From Sphingobium sp. CCH11-B1 (GTDB lineage Bacteria; Pseudomonadota; Alphaproteobacteria; Sphingomonadales; Sphingomonadaceae), in NCBI RefSeq assembly GCF_001556865.1, contig NZ_LSJY01000071.1, positions 1-34,843 of the forward strand: a stretch of DNA of 34,843 nt, in the 5' to 3' direction. How positions within the stretch are numbered: the stretch's first letter is position 1; each line of letters starts with the position of its first letter. The position numbers and the translations under genes were made by a program. Positions 1-7,793 of this stretch are shown one piece after another. Under the pieces are notes generated by a model. That model had not been told where the DNA came from and searched no databases. It saw only the letters and a list, made by a program, of their open reading frames with translations.

Positions 1-1107
1 GCGCAATATCGCGTCCAACGGTCGGCGCAACTGCCGACGATCACCGCCGATGCGGGGGCGAGCTTCGCCCGGCGAAATGACGGCAGGGTGGACAGCTACA
101 ACGCCGATCTGGGGTTCAGCGCGTTCGAGATCGACCTGTTCGGGCGACTGCGTAACCTGACCCAATCCGCCCTCGAATCCTATCTGGCGACGCAGGAAGG
201 CGCGCGGGCCACCCGGATCGCCCTGATCGCGGAAACGGCCACCGCCTATGCCACGCTGGCGGCGGATCAGGACCTGTTGGCCCTGTCCCGCCAGACAGTG
301 GCCAGCGCGCAGCGGACGCTGGAACTCACCCGGTCCTTGAACGGGGCCGGGCTGGCCGGCAAGCTGGACGTGCGCCAGGCCGAAACGACCGTAGAACAGG
401 CGGCGTCCGACGTCGCGGCCAACATCACGCAGGTGGCGCAGGACCGCAACGCGCTCAACCTGCTGGTGGGCGCGCCGGTCGAAGACATGTTGCTGCCGTC
501 GGGCCTTGCAGCTTTGACGCAAGGCATAGCGACGGTCCCGGCAGGCCTGTCGTCCGACATGCTGCTTCAGCGGCCCGACGTGCTGCAGGCGGAGCATCAG
601 TTGAAGGCGGCCAATGCGGACATTGGCGCGGCGCGGGCGGCCATGTTCCCCCGGATCAGCCTGACGGCCGCGATCGGCGTCGCGAGCTCCGCCCTTTCCT
701 CCCTGTTCACAGGTGACGGCTTTGCCTGGCAAGCGGCGCCGTCAGGGAGCCTGCCGATTTTCGGCGGGCCCAACCGCGGCAATGTCGCATATAGCAAAGC
801 CCAGCGGGACCTCTATCTCGCCCAATATGAGAAGGCAATCCAGACGGCCTTCCGTGAAGTCGCTGACGCGCTGGCAAGGGACGGGACAATCGACGCGCAG
901 CAGGCGGCGCAGCGCCGGCTGGTGACGGCAAGCCGACTCGCCTACGACCTTTCCGAACAGCGATACCGCGCGGGCATCGACCCGTTCCTCACGGCGCTGA
1001 CGAGCCAGCGCAGCTTCTACGGCGCACAGCAGTCCGCCATTGCCACGGACCTGGCGCTGGTCAGCAACCGTATCCGCCTCTACCGCGTCATCGGTGCGGA
1101 CCAGTAA
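1..1107 (+). CDS. RND efflux outer membrane factor, NodT family (5' truncated)
   Basis: This is the outer membrane channel of a tripartite RND-type efflux pump; such proteins form trimeric beta-barrel/alpha-barrel conduits with an RND transporter and a membrane fusion protein. The reading frame is open from the first base of the window, so the gene starts to the left and only 368 residues are visible; the family is usually about 450-490 residues, so roughly the first quarter, including the lipoprotein signal, is missing. Visible family features are the two long helical repeats, the LLQRPDVLQAEHQL segment and the C-terminal LSEQRYRAGIDPFLTAL segment. Its pump partners would be expected just upstream, outside the window. 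It runs in the same direction as the amine cluster but is separated from it by opposite-strand genes, so a shared function is not implied. Confidence 0.9.
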   Translation, partial: AQYRVQRSAQLPTITADAGASFARRNDGRVDSYNADLGFSAFEIDLFGRLRNLTQSALESYLATQEGARATRIALIAETATAYATLAADQDLLALSRQTVASAQRTLELTRSLNGAGLAGKLDVRQAETTVEQAASDVAANITQVAQDRNALNLLVGAPVEDMLLPSGLAALTQGIATVPAGLSSDMLLQRPDVLQAEHQLKAANADIGAARAAMFPRISLTAAIGVASSALSSLFTGDGFAWQAAPSGSLPIFGGPNRGNVAYSKAQRDLYLAQYEKAIQTAFREVADALARDGTIDAQQAAQRRLVTASRLAYDLSEQRYRAGIDPFLTALTSQRSFYGAQQSAIATDLALVSNRIRLYRVIGADQ

Positions 1108-1115
1108 AGCGTCCC

Positions 1116-1129
1116 ATACTGGCCAGTAT
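1116..1129. repeat. 14-bp perfect palindrome after the NodT gene
   Basis: ATACTGG is followed directly by CCAGTAT, a perfect palindrome without a loop, 8 bases after the TAA stop codon. With no loop it is a poor intrinsic terminator and looks more like a protein-binding site or a chance palindrome. No function can be assigned. Confidence 0.35.
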
Positions 1130-1211
1130 CATTTCATTCCCGGCCATCTTGCCCGCTTCCCTGCCCCGCAAGTTATGATAAGATGCGGCAAAAGAGAGGA
1201 TGGAGAGAGCC

Positions 1212-1343
1212 ATGTCGATCGTGACACGATTGCTGGATTGGCTATGCAGCGCCTTTGCGGCGGGCGCTCAGGACGCGTTGCGCATCAACCAGTTGATATG
1301 TCCCTTCAGCGAACAGCCGGGCCGCAAATCGCATCGCGAATGA
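1212..1343 (+). CDS. Possible small protein, 43 residues
   Basis: A short open frame starts at ATG 1212 behind a purine-rich stretch (GGATGGAGAGAG, about 1199-1210) that could serve as a ribosome binding site. It encodes 43 residues beginning MSIVTRLLDWLCSAFAAG, an amphipathic or weakly hydrophobic N-terminal half followed by a polar tail with one further cysteine. No family is recognised. It occupies the otherwise empty space between the efflux gene and the convergent SWIB gene. The rest of the gap (1344-1494) shows nothing interpretable. It may be a real small membrane-associated protein or a chance frame. Confidence 0.3.
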   Translation: MSIVTRLLDWLCSAFAAGAQDALRINQLICPFSEQPGRKSHRE

Positions 1344-1494
1344 GGCAAGGCGCGGGCAGAACCGCGACGGAAACGCCGCCCACAGGCTGACGCGGGTGCC
1401 TTGTCCGGGCGCGCTGAGTCGCTGATGATGGCCCCGCGCCGCGATATTCGAGCACAGGTCGTCAGCCAGGATTCCGCCGGTGCGTGCTAATCGC

Positions 1495-1836
1495 TCACCC
1501 TGCCTTGGCGGTCAGATGCTTGCTCAGATGCTTGTTCATCTCGAACATGCTGACCGATTTCTTCCCGAAAATCTTGCCCAGCTTTTCGTCGGCATTGATC
1601 TGGCGACGATCCTTCGCGTCCTGAAGGTCGTTCTTCTTGATATAGTCCCAGATCTTGGACACGACTTCGCTGCGCGGCAAATCCTTCGCGCCGATGATGT
1701 CGGCAAGTTCCGGCGAAGGTGTGACAGGCGCGGTGATGCCGCCACGGGCACCGCCGGCGGGCTTGCCCGTCGCCTTCACCTTCTTCGCGGCCGTTGCCGT
1801 TTCTTCCTTGCCACGCTTCTCCGCCGATCGTGCCAT
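1495..1836 (-). CDS. SWIB/MDM2-domain protein
   Basis: This is a 113-residue protein with a lysine/alanine-rich N-terminus (about residues 1-35) followed by a SWIB/MDM2 domain running to the C-terminus. The characteristic core is visible as DLPRSEVVSKIWDYIKKNDL, then the DRRQINADEKL and FEMNKHLSKHL segments. Bacterial stand-alone SWIB proteins are thought to bind DNA or influence chromosome topology, but their role is poorly defined. The open frame extends further upstream. The start at ATG 1836 is chosen because GAAGGAG lies at the right distance before it and because the upstream residues resemble an unrelated decayed enzyme. It is not obviously connected to the amine-oxidation genes. Confidence 0.85.
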   Translation of the reverse strand: MARSAEKRGKEETATAAKKVKATGKPAGGARGGITAPVTPSPELADIIGAKDLPRSEVVSKIWDYIKKNDLQDAKDRRQINADEKLGKIFGKKSVSMFEMNKHLSKHLTAKAG

Positions 1837-1889
1837 TTTGCGCTCCTTCGCTGCATCAGGGGCTATCACTGCTTCTGCCGAGGCATATA

Positions 1890-2148
1890 CGCCGGCCATC
1901 GCTCTTGGTTGCCACGCGCTGACGATCTTTACGCGCGTCGATTCCACAAAGAGGCAGCCGCCGTCCATGAGGCCTTCGATGGGACCGCGACCGCGTCCGC
2001 CAGCTGAAGGAGCGGGCGGGTCGCCAAACGACGCTCCGTTCAGGCGACCCCCACCATGAGTGAACACGATCATCGACCCTGCGCCGACATCGACGGCGCG
2101 AAGCGCGTCTTCCCGGTCCAATATGCCTTTCACGCCCGAAGGCGGCAC
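1890..2148 (-). pseudogene. Remnant of an FMN-dependent alpha-hydroxy-acid dehydrogenase (LldD/lactate oxidase family)
   Basis: The frame contiguous with, but upstream of, the SWIB start translates to VKGILDREDALRAVDVGAG, then IVFTHGGGRLNGA and, further on, LMDGG. These match the order of family landmarks KGIL..EDA.RAVD.GADGI.VSNHGGRQLDGAP and LxDGGxRRGTDVxKA. The segment between the two landmarks does not fit, and the RRGTDV motif is lost, so point changes or frameshifts are likely. Neither the N-terminal two thirds nor a normal C-terminus is present. The fragment begins immediately after the stop codon of the cytochrome c gene, suggesting an ancestral cytochrome-flavodehydrogenase pair that has decayed. 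The identification rests on motif recall only. Confidence 0.55.
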
Positions 2149-2151
2149 GCT

Positions 2152-2625
2152 TCAGTGGATCAGCCCCTTGGCCGCCAAGCGTCCGCGTTCCGTTGCGACT
2201 TGCGCCGCGGTCAACTTGCCCCCGGCGCGAATCTTGGCGATTTCCGCCGCAGTGAAGGGAGGAGAAGGCTTTGCCGCCTTCTTCAGCGACACGGCATGGT
2301 TGAGCACGTCGGCAACATCCTGGTCGCTCATCGTCCCCATTCCAGGCATAAGACCGGTTATCTTCTTGTCGTCCACGGTGATGGGGCCATATAGCCCGTA
2401 GAGTAGCACCATTGTGAGGTAGCGGCGGCCCTCCGGACTTCCGGCGATTTCAGACACCCGGCCGCTCAGCCGCGGAAACTGTCCCGGCAACCCGGCCCCG
2501 GAAGGCTGATGACACATGGAGCAGCGGCTTGCGAAGGTCTGCGGTCCGCCGGCCAGCGCCGTTCCCGACGATGCCGTCAGAGCGGCGAGAAGCAAAAATC
2601 TGATATGTTTGATAGATCGAAACAT
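2152..2625 (-). CDS. Monohaem c-type cytochrome, periplasmic
   Basis: The product is a 157-residue exported cytochrome c. From ATG 2625 it has a classical signal peptide (residues 1-25, ending GTALA), then the haem-binding motif CSMCH at residues 35-39. A methionine-rich GLMPGMGTM segment later probably supplies the axial methionine. The open frame extends 23 codons further upstream, but the signal peptide fixes the start at 2625. Its C-terminal third, with PFTAAEIAKIRAGGKLTA, resembles the C-terminal third of the cytochrome downstream of aauA at 7794-8306 (PFTAEEIAHERR...SLTAER), so the two look like paralogues. It is divergent from the TetR gene and may accept electrons from one of the amine dehydrogenases; that role is inference. 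Confidence 0.85.
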   Translation of the reverse strand: MFRSIKHIRFLLLAALTASSGTALAGGPQTFASRCSMCHQPSGAGLPGQFPRLSGRVSEIAGSPEGRRYLTMVLLYGLYGPITVDDKKITGLMPGMGTMSDQDVADVLNHAVSLKKAAKPSPPFTAAEIAKIRAGGKLTAAQVATERGRLAAKGLIH

Positions 2626-2710
2626 TGCCCGAAACTTCCCCAAAGCTCGACGCGGTGTCACAGAATGTGGTGCCGGAGCCCAGCCCGCCACCAAATTCCC
2701 CCATTATCCC

Positions 2711-2745
2711 AACATTCTACGAATGCCGCAATACTGGACATTCTT
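2711..2745. promoter_or_regulatory. Candidate TetR operator between cytochrome c and tetR
   Basis: CATTC-TAC-GAATG (2713-2725) is an inverted repeat of 5-bp arms, and a further CATTC half-site follows at 2739-2743. It lies in the divergent space between the cytochrome gene and the tetR-MFS-aau run, where an autoregulatory TetR-family repressor would be expected to bind. Assignment is by position and symmetry only. Confidence 0.35.
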
Positions 2746-2838
2746 CAAATATTCGTCAACCCTTCCTTTCATTCTGTCGGGAGAAGGGTGGCATGAACGG
2801 CCGCGCCATGATAGGTCTGCGGGCAAGGTAGATGTAAC

Positions 2839-3492
2839 ATGATAATCGCTCCATCCCGGCCCGGCATCTATGCGCGCGGGTCCGAAACGGTCGACCAGAT
2901 CCTCAAGGCAGCTCTTGGCGTGCTGATCGATGAAGGGGCAGAAGCCTTCACGCTACGCCGCATCGCCGCGCGGTGCGACCTAAAAGTCGGCAATGTCAGC
3001 TATCATTTCCCGCGGAAGGAAATGCTGATCCAGGTGATGCTGGATGAGATGCTGGAATCCTACGACAAATTATTGGACGAAATGGTGCGCAAGCCGGGTC
3101 TCACCGCAGAGGAACGGTTGAAGCTGGTGATCATTCTGTGCCTGGAGGACATCCAGACCAAGCGTACGACCCATTTGTTCACCGAATTGTGGGCGCTCGC
3201 CAACCAGAGCGAATTCGTCGCAGACCGCGTGCGCCTTTTCTACAGCAAGGTGCATGAGGTGATCGGCGAATATGTGTCGCAGATCAATCCGGCGCTACGC
3301 CCGGATGACGTTCACAGCCTGTCGTTGTTCATCAGTGCATCGATGGAAGGATCGACCCCCTTCCTGGGCCACCAAAAGCCATGGGCGAACAAGATGCCGG
3401 TCTTTACCGCGCTTGCGGCGATGTCGTTCGTACATCTTGCCAAGACAGTGACTTCGCGCGATCTTGCGGGGCTGATGACCGAAGCGGCTTGA
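2839..3492 (+). CDS. TetR family transcriptional regulator
   Basis: This is a 217-residue one-component regulator with an N-terminal TetR helix-turn-helix. The motif runs from ETVDQILKAALGVLIDEG to FTLRRIAARCDLKVGNVSYH (about residues 16-56), and the FPRKEMLIQ segment after the recognition helix is typical. The C-terminal ligand domain is helical, with an aromatic, methionine-containing pocket region, but gives no ligand clue. It is the first gene of a same-direction series with the MFS transporter and the aau genes (gaps of 26 and 66 bases). It is therefore the likely local regulator, perhaps repressing its own operon and the divergent cytochrome gene until an amine or aldehyde is present. 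The inducer and mode of action are inferred. Confidence 0.88.
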   Translation: MIIAPSRPGIYARGSETVDQILKAALGVLIDEGAEAFTLRRIAARCDLKVGNVSYHFPRKEMLIQVMLDEMLESYDKLLDEMVRKPGLTAEERLKLVIILCLEDIQTKRTTHLFTELWALANQSEFVADRVRLFYSKVHEVIGEYVSQINPALRPDDVHSLSLFISASMEGSTPFLGHQKPWANKMPVFTALAAMSFVHLAKTVTSRDLAGLMTEAA

Positions 3493-3518
3493 TACCGTTC
3501 AAGGGAGGATGGATCTGA

Positions 3519-4823
3519 TTGGCAGGGGGCGCCCCGCGCGCGCCGCTCTTGCTCGGGGGATTCATCGTGGGAGGACATCACCTGTTGCCCTCAAGGGCAT
3601 CTGATCGGACCGGCGCCTGCATCCTTGCAGCCGCGCTGGCGCTTTTGCAGCCCGGCATCGACCCTGTCTTTCTTACCCTGCTGACCGCCGCGACCCGCCT
3701 CGACCCGCTAAATCACGGCTGGATCGTCGGCGCGACTCAGGCGGGCATGGCGATGGGCGCCATCATCATATGGCGGGGCGGCGCATCCATCCCGCGCATG
3801 GCTCCGGCCCTTGCGGCGTTGACCGCCCTTGCGGCCAGTATGGCGACACCTGCGCTGGACGACCTGTGGATGCTGATTGCCGCACGCGGCCTGTTCGGCA
3901 TCAGCATGGGCATCGCATACACCCATGCCATGAGCGTGGCGGCAGCGCACCGGCCTGCCCTTGCCTATGGCGCGGTCTTCCTCATCCAGTTGCTGCTCTC
4001 AACCCTCGTGGCGTTGGTTCTTCCGGCCATCAGCGATGCCGCTGGGCCCAGCGTGGCGTTGCGCATTCTGGCGCTGGTTCCTGCCGGCCTGCTGTTGCTG
4101 CTCTCGGCGCTGCCCGCCGGCCCCGCGCCCGTGCCTGGCGTCGCCATCGATCGGGGCGAGGAGACGGTGCCGCCGCTGAAGGCCTGGGCGCTCGCGACTG
4201 CTCTTTTCTGCTTCATTGCCGCGACCATGATGGTGTGGAGTTTCGCCGGAGCGCTCGCAATGGCAGCCGGCATCGCCGATGATGTGATCGGCACCGCGGT
4301 CGCGATCGGATCCGTAATCGGCGCCTTGACGGCGCTGACCGTCATGCGTGAACGCGCCGTCGTGCCGCTGCCGCTAACCGGGCTGTTTTCCAGCCTGTGC
4401 CTGCTGGCGCCGCTGGCGATGACCCGACCCGGCGCACCGGTCTTCTTCATCCTAGCGATCAGTCTGCTCAATATCGGATCGACAGCCACCATCGTCCGCT
4501 TTTCCGGGGAAGCGACAGCCGCCCATGGAAGCCCCTTTTTCCGCCGTTTCGTATCCTGCGTCCACAGCCTGGGCATGATCGCCGGGCCTGTCGCCGGTTC
4601 AATCCTGTCAAACGCCTTTGGTCCATGGTCCCTGGTTAATGGCGTGACAACCGCCCTCTTGTGCGGGTGTATCGCGCTGCTGGTGACGATCAGGGGCCCC
4701 GCTAATGGCCTTCCTCAAGCCGATATCTTGAACGAACCACAGTCGGACCTGCTTCAAGCCGAGAAATTTTATACATCACGCGCCAGCCCTCTTGACCAAT
4801 CCTTGACACTTGTCCAGCCTTAG
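3519..4823 (+). CDS. Major facilitator superfamily transporter
   Basis: The product is a 434-residue polytopic membrane protein with about 12 hydrophobic segments and the general layout of MFS drug/organic-ion exporters. The first-half loop after the second helix and the central cytoplasmic loop (around residues 205-220, AIDRGEETVPP) are visible. The start is uncertain. TTG 3519 follows AAGGGAGG (3501-3508) with 10-base spacing, while TTG 3585 follows GGAGGA (3570-3575) and removes a poorly conserved N-terminal stretch. No ATG is available near the first helix. It sits between tetR and aauB and may export a toxic intermediate or take up an aromatic acid or amine; the substrate cannot be read from the sequence. 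Confidence 0.8.
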   Translation: MAGGAPRAPLLLGGFIVGGHHLLPSRASDRTGACILAAALALLQPGIDPVFLTLLTAATRLDPLNHGWIVGATQAGMAMGAIIIWRGGASIPRMAPALAALTALAASMATPALDDLWMLIAARGLFGISMGIAYTHAMSVAAAHRPALAYGAVFLIQLLLSTLVALVLPAISDAAGPSVALRILALVPAGLLLLLSALPAGPAPVPGVAIDRGEETVPPLKAWALATALFCFIAATMMVWSFAGALAMAAGIADDVIGTAVAIGSVIGALTALTVMRERAVVPLPLTGLFSSLCLLAPLAMTRPGAPVFFILAISLLNIGSTATIVRFSGEATAAHGSPFFRRFVSCVHSLGMIAGPVAGSILSNAFGPWSLVNGVTTALLCGCIALLVTIRGPANGLPQADILNEPQSDLLQAEKFYTSRASPLDQSLTLVQP

Positions 4824-4889
4824 CGCGAGCAGGAAGACGGACCAGCGCAGAGTCCTCTCCTCCCGCACCGATCAAGGGGATCACGCGAG

Positions 4890-6068
4890 ATGTCGAGCAG
4901 CGTCTTCAGGGGAATTTTCGCCGCAACCGCCTTGGGCATGACATTGAGCGCAGCTGTCGCCGGCGACGCCGTGCCTGCTGATGTGGCGGCGACGCTGGAG
5001 CCGGAAACATCCGACGTCGTGACGATGGAGCCTCCCAAGCCCAACTGGTTCTTCATAGACGGTGGCTGGGATATGCCGGGCACCAGCATCTTCGACGGCG
5101 AGGCCGGCAAGATGAAGGGCATGGTGGAAACCCGTCGCCTTGCCGACATGGCGATCGATCCAGCCGGTAAATATTATTATGTGGCGGAAACCATCTGGTC
5201 CAAGGGGGATCGTGGTACCCGGCAGGACATGGTGTCGGTTTACGACACGCGCGAGCTGAAGTTGCTGGCGGAAATCGCCATTCCCGACCGGATACTCATC
5301 GGATCGCGAAAGAATAACTTCATCATCAGCGACGATGGAAAGACCGGCTTCGTCTATAATCTCAGCCCCGCATCCTCGGTGAACATCGTCGATCTGGTGA
5401 CGCGCAAATTCGTCGCCAATGTCGAGCTGCCCGGATGCGCCAGCATGATGCCCAATCCGGGTGTTGGCTTTTCCGCATTATGCGGGGACGGATCGCTCGC
5501 CACGGTCAAGCTGACGGGCAAGAAAGCCGATATTACGCATAGCGCCCCCTTCTTCTCGGCGACGGACGATCCGATCTTCGACAATTTCGCCTATGACCGG
5601 AAGAAGAAGGAAACGACCTTCCTCAGCTACACTGGCCAGATCTGGGTCGCGAAGCTCGGTCCCGCGCCGACGATATCCGCGCCTTTCTCGATCCAGGCGG
5701 CGGCAGGCATCCGGCCCGGCGAAACCAAGCCGCTGGAACTCAACTGGTATCCCGGCGGTCGTCAGCCGATGGCGCTGCACCGCGCGACAGGCCATCTGTT
5801 CGTACTGATGCACATGGGCGAATATTGGTCGCACAAGGCGTCGGGTTCCGAGGTGTGGGAAGTCGACCTTGCGAAGCAAAAAGTGGTGAAGCGCCAGCCG
5901 CTCAAAGAACCGATGAACAATATCGAGGTCACCCAATCGGACAAGCCGCTCCTCGTCATGAATGGAGAAAAGGGCGATGCCATTGTCATCAACCTCGCCA
6001 CCTGGGAGGAAAAGCACAAGATCAAGAAAGCCGGTGGCAGCACCATCACGGTCCTGGACCCCTCCTGA
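4890..6068 (+). CDS. aauB: TTQ amine dehydrogenase heavy (alpha) subunit, AauB/MauB type
   Basis: This is the large subunit of a periplasmic tryptophan tryptophylquinone amine dehydrogenase, which oxidises primary amines to aldehyde and ammonia as an alpha2-beta2 enzyme. The 392-residue precursor has a signal peptide (about residues 1-25, SAAVAG). A seven-bladed beta-propeller of the methylamine/aromatic amine dehydrogenase heavy-chain family follows; WFFIDGGWD, MAIDPAGKYYYVAETIWSKG and TRQDMVSVYDTRELKLLAEI are typical early-blade segments. The ATG at 4890 follows AAGGGGA (4874-4880) with 9-base spacing. It begins the gene order B-E-D-A known for aau and mau clusters. Whether the substrate is methylamine or an aromatic amine is not decided by the heavy chain; the light chain favours the aromatic type. 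Confidence 0.88.
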   Translation: MSSSVFRGIFAATALGMTLSAAVAGDAVPADVAATLEPETSDVVTMEPPKPNWFFIDGGWDMPGTSIFDGEAGKMKGMVETRRLADMAIDPAGKYYYVAETIWSKGDRGTRQDMVSVYDTRELKLLAEIAIPDRILIGSRKNNFIISDDGKTGFVYNLSPASSVNIVDLVTRKFVANVELPGCASMMPNPGVGFSALCGDGSLATVKLTGKKADITHSAPFFSATDDPIFDNFAYDRKKKETTFLSYTGQIWVAKLGPAPTISAPFSIQAAAGIRPGETKPLELNWYPGGRQPMALHRATGHLFVLMHMGEYWSHKASGSEVWEVDLAKQKVVKRQPLKEPMNNIEVTQSDKPLLVMNGEKGDAIVINLATWEEKHKIKKAGGSTITVLDPS

Positions 6069-6070
6069 CG

Positions 6071-6604
6071 ATGGAGATGGGTCTGGCGATCGCCGCTTTC
6101 GCGGCCGCTATCGGGGTCGGACTGATCCTGCTGCAGGCGGGTCTTTCGAAGCTGCGTCATAGGCACTTGCTGCCGGGAGTGGTCGCCAATTACCGGCTGC
6201 TCCCGTCTGCTCTGGTGGCCCCTGCGGCGACAATCCTGCCGCTGGCCGAGATCGCGATCGGAGCCACCCTGATCGCCGGCTTTACGACCGTCCCAGTCGT
6301 CCTCGCCATGCTGCTGCTCGCGCTTTTCGCAGGAGCGATGGCGATTAATATAGCGCGGGGACGCGATCATATCGATTGCGGCTGCGGCCGATCGGATCTG
6401 CGCCATCCGATCGGTTGGCCGCTCGTCGCCCGCAACTTGCTGCTGATCGCGCTCGTCGCGCTGCGCCTGGGGCCTGCCCTCCCCTTCTCAGCGCTCGACA
6501 TCGGCACTGCCGCCGTTGGCGGACTGGCGCTTTTCCTCGCTTATCATCTGCTCGGCCACATTCTGGCGCTGATCGCCGCGCCGGCCGCCGCCTACCGGAG
6601 ATAA
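6071..6604 (+). CDS. mauE: MauE-type amine dehydrogenase maturation membrane protein
   Basis: This is a 177-residue integral membrane protein with about four to five hydrophobic helices, matching the MauE/AauE family (related to DoxX-like quinone-linked proteins). MauE and MauD are required for a stable light chain, probably by delivering reductant or isomerase activity for its many disulfides. The region CGCGRSDLRHPIGWPLVARN, with a cysteine pair around residue 103, is family-typical. ATG 6071 lies 2 bases after the aauB stop, so translation is probably coupled; an in-frame ATG at 6077 is an alternative. The gene order aauB-mauE-mauD-aauA strongly supports the assignment. Confidence 0.85.
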   Translation: MEMGLAIAAFAAAIGVGLILLQAGLSKLRHRHLLPGVVANYRLLPSALVAPAATILPLAEIAIGATLIAGFTTVPVVLAMLLLALFAGAMAINIARGRDHIDCGCGRSDLRHPIGWPLVARNLLLIALVALRLGPALPFSALDIGTAAVGGLALFLAYHLLGHILALIAAPAAAYRR

Positions 6605-6608
6605 ACAT

Positions 6609-7211
6609 ATGCTGACGTCTCTCATCATCGCGCAAATCCTCTCCTGGATCGTCCTGCTGGCGCTTGGCGTCGGGCTGCTGGCGGTCGCGCGGCAGGTGGG
6701 CGTGCTGCACATCCGCGTCGCGCCCGCCGGAGCGCTCGCCACCAGCGGCGGCCCGGCGGTCGGCGACGCCATCGTCGAGATCGACACTCGGACGATCGAT
6801 GGCGCTCCGGTGACGATAGGCGGCCATGCGCATGGCACGGCGTTGCGGTTGTTGATGTTCGTGTCCGCCCAATGCCCCCTGTGCAAGAACATCATTCCGA
6901 TGGCCAAATCCTTCGCGCGCGACGAACGGGTTGCGCTGACCTTTGTCGGCGACGACGATGTTCCCGTCCAGCGCGCGATGATCGCTCAGCATGGGCTGGA
7001 AGCCCACGCCTTCGTCAATGGCCCCAAGGTCGGTCAGGCCTATGGCGTCGCCAAACTGCCCTTCGCGGTGCTGCTGGACACAGAAGGCGCGATCTTGTCC
7101 AAGGGCCTGGTCAACAGCCGCGAACATCTCGAAAGCCTGATCGTCGCGCACGAGATGGGGATCAAGACGGTACAGGACTATATCGGCTCGCTCAAGGCGC
7201 AGGCGGCCTGA
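6609..7211 (+). CDS. mauD: MauD-type thioredoxin-like protein for light-chain disulfide formation
   Basis: The product is a 200-residue membrane-anchored periplasmic thioredoxin-fold protein. One N-terminal transmembrane helix (about residues 5-30) is followed by a linker and a thioredoxin domain with the redox motif CPLC at about residues 92-95. A cis-proline loop follows in YGVAKLPFAVLLD. MauD is needed to form the six or more disulfides in the amine dehydrogenase light chain. A GGAG element lies 8 bases before ATG 6609, 4 bases after the mauE stop. Position directly before aauA is the standard arrangement. Confidence 0.88.
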   Translation: MLTSLIIAQILSWIVLLALGVGLLAVARQVGVLHIRVAPAGALATSGGPAVGDAIVEIDTRTIDGAPVTIGGHAHGTALRLLMFVSAQCPLCKNIIPMAKSFARDERVALTFVGDDDVPVQRAMIAQHGLEAHAFVNGPKVGQAYGVAKLPFAVLLDTEGAILSKGLVNSREHLESLIVAHEMGIKTVQDYIGSLKAQAA

Positions 7212-7236
7212 ACATTGCCATAGGGGGTTGCGTGAC

Positions 7237-7782
7237 ATGAAGAAGTTCGACGCCGATGCCATGGGGGAGAAGTTGCTGCGCAAGCTGGCGGGCGGCACCT
7301 CGCGCCGCTCGATGCTGGCGCGCCTGGGCACTGCTCTGGTCGCAGCGCCCGCCTTTCCGCTGCTCCCCGTCAGCCGTGTGGAAGCGGCCAAGCCCGATCG
7401 ATCGCCGGAGGCCAAGACCGGCTTTGCCCGCACCGCGCAGAGCAAGGATGACAGCAAGTGCGACTATTGGCGTTACTGCGCGATCGACGGGGCGCTTTGC
7501 ACCTGTTGCGGCGGCGGCATCCATAGCTGCCCGGCCGGCGCGGAGCCTTCCCCCGTTTCCTGGGTCGGCACATGCATCAATCCTGACGACGGCAAGGCCT
7601 ACCTTATCGCGTACCGCGACTGTTGCGGGAAACCGGCATGCGGCCAGTGCGGCTGCGACAATACCGATCGCGAAACCCAGCTCTATATGCCTCAGCTCAA
7701 CAACGACGTGATCTGGTGCTTTGGCACGAGCAGCATGGAATATCATTGTTCGACCGCGGTGTTGGTGGGCGCGGCAAGCTGA
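7237..7782 (+). CDS. aauA: TTQ amine dehydrogenase light (beta) subunit, AauA/MauA type
   Basis: This is the catalytic subunit carrying tryptophan tryptophylquinone. The 181-residue precursor has a long Tat-like leader (SRRSMLARL at residues 22-30, then a hydrophobic stretch to about 50). The mature part is cysteine-rich (14 Cys). The two cross-linked tryptophans correspond to W109 (SPVSWVGTC) and W160 (NDVIWCFG), and the catalytic aspartate to D128 (AYRDCCG). These are the same numbers I recall for the aromatic amine dehydrogenase precursor of Alcaligenes faecalis. Segments LCTCCGG and CCGKPACGQC are closer to aromatic than to methylamine dehydrogenase. The residue after C171 is serine (S172), where the known enzymes as I recall them have threonine. 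ATG 7237 is chosen over TTG 7228 because AGGGGG (7222-7227) is 9 bases upstream. Confidence 0.92.
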   Translation: MKKFDADAMGEKLLRKLAGGTSRRSMLARLGTALVAAPAFPLLPVSRVEAAKPDRSPEAKTGFARTAQSKDDSKCDYWRYCAIDGALCTCCGGGIHSCPAGAEPSPVSWVGTCINPDDGKAYLIAYRDCCGKPACGQCGCDNTDRETQLYMPQLNNDVIWCFGTSSMEYHCSTAVLVGAAS

Positions 7783-7793
7783 GGCAGCCCGGC

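Noticed and set aside
2056..2401. + strand open frames over the cytochrome c gene
   Set aside because: They are antisense to a cytochrome with a signal peptide and CSMCH haem motif and contain nothing recognisable.
6345..7457. 370-residue - strand open frame across mauE, mauD and aauA
   Set aside because: It runs antisense through three recognised genes of a conserved cluster and shows no domain.
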